21,736 nt of DNA from Lachnospiraceae bacterium. Lineage in GTDB: Bacteria; Bacillota; Clostridia; Lachnospirales; Lachnospiraceae. The notes below the pieces were generated by a model. The model had not been told where the DNA came from, ran no database searches, and was given only the letters and a program-made list of their open reading frames with translations. The stretch is from contig VSOB01000012.1 in the NCBI GenBank assembly GCA_009774625.1, forward strand, positions 36,139-57,874. The letters run 5' to 3'. A program made the position numbers and the translations under genes. Below, in pieces: positions 21,536 to 21,736 of this stretch (its first letter is position 1; every line of letters begins with the position of its first letter).

Positions 21536-21575
21536 AAGCCGGAAAGTCCGCTGTTTATGCGGCTTCCCGACTTTC
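21536..21575. other. Interleaved inverted repeats between PIN fragment and integrase end
   Basis: AAGCCG (21536-21541) pairs with CGGCTT (21560-21565); GAAAGTC (21542-21548) pairs with GACTTTC (21569-21575); CCGC (21548-21551) pairs with GCGG (21559-21562). The first two pairings cross in order a-b-a'-b', so they are either alternatives or a pseudoknot. TTTCTGTTT follows on the plus side. It may act as a terminator for one or both converging genes. Confidence 0.45.
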
Positions 21576-21669
21576 TGTTTACTATTCGAACTCGGCGTGT
21601 CATTTGCTATCCCTAACTATATTTGTTTAAGTTTTATACAAATACACACCTGTTTTTACTTCAATTACA

Positions 21670-21736
21670 TCATTTATTATGGCTTGCTGATTTTCTGTTG
21701 CCAAAATGTTGCCACGCATTTATTATAGCAAATCCC
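21670..21736 (-). CDS. Probable C-terminus of a tyrosine recombinase, runs off the window
   Basis: The minus-strand frame reads GFAIINAWQHFGNRKSASHN K and stops at 21672-21670. The AWQHFGN tail is familiar from the C-termini of element-borne integrases in Lachnospiraceae, but only 21 codons are visible, so the call is tentative. The convergent PIN fragment and the direct repeats nearby fit an element end. Confidence 0.4.
   Translation of the reverse strand, partial: GFAIINAWQHFGNRKSASHNK

Overview
The window looks like chromosome from a gut-type Clostridia, most likely Lachnospiraceae. This rests on moderate GC, strong AGGAGG-type ribosome binding sites, a yjdF-type riboswitch with its gene, BspA-like leucine-rich repeats, a YARHG lipoprotein, a LacX-like epimerase and a DUF1848 protein. 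It is mostly a chain of small transcription units with several decayed genes. No CRISPR array, rRNA or complete mobile element is visible.

Layout. 1-2600: a dimeric palindromic repeat, a DUF4303-like gene, a tandem-ACT protein, a bidirectional terminator, a small unknown protein, a NYN-LOTUS RNase-like protein and a second repeat dimer. 2700-5775: a three-gene minus-strand operon with its own promoter, encoding a cytoplasmic BspA-type LRR protein, a TfoX domain fused to an RlaP/COG3541 nucleotidyltransferase, and a second stand-alone RlaP nucleotidyltransferase overlapping it by 14 bases. 5850-7250: a graveyard holding a frameshifted AAA ATPase 5' fragment, an XRE regulator, a decayed rtcB (RNA ligase) start and an intact tRNA-Lys(UUU) 40 bases upstream of it. 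7278-9133: a small protein, a YARHG lipoprotein, a third repeat copy and a maltose-type O-acetyltransferase. 9295-12145: an AraC regulator whose stop overlaps the start of a DUF1848 (C-terminal CX3CX2C, radical-SAM-like) protein, convergent with an aldose-1-epimerase-like gene. 12253-16065: tautomerase, a HEAT-like protein, a lysR relic, a MalY/PatB aminotransferase and a HisJ-type PHP phosphatase. 16179-19439: LysR regulator, unknown protein, TTG-start nucleoside phosphorylase and an AbrB-like protein. 19544-21736: yjdF with its riboswitch, a Vat/CatB-type xenobiotic acetyltransferase, an AT-rich truncated PIN protein and what looks like the C-terminal end of an integrase.

How things fit. 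The most distinctive set is the LRR / TfoX-RlaP / RlaP operon. RlaP enzymes are named for association with RNA ligases, and a broken RNA ligase (rtcB) start lies about 1.3 kb upstream of this operon on the same strand, directly behind a tRNA-Lys. This suggests, but does not prove, a decaying or rearranged RNA-repair locus. The right end (AT-rich PIN fragment, paired direct repeats, integrase-like tail, Vat-like acetyltransferase) looks like the flank of an integrated element.
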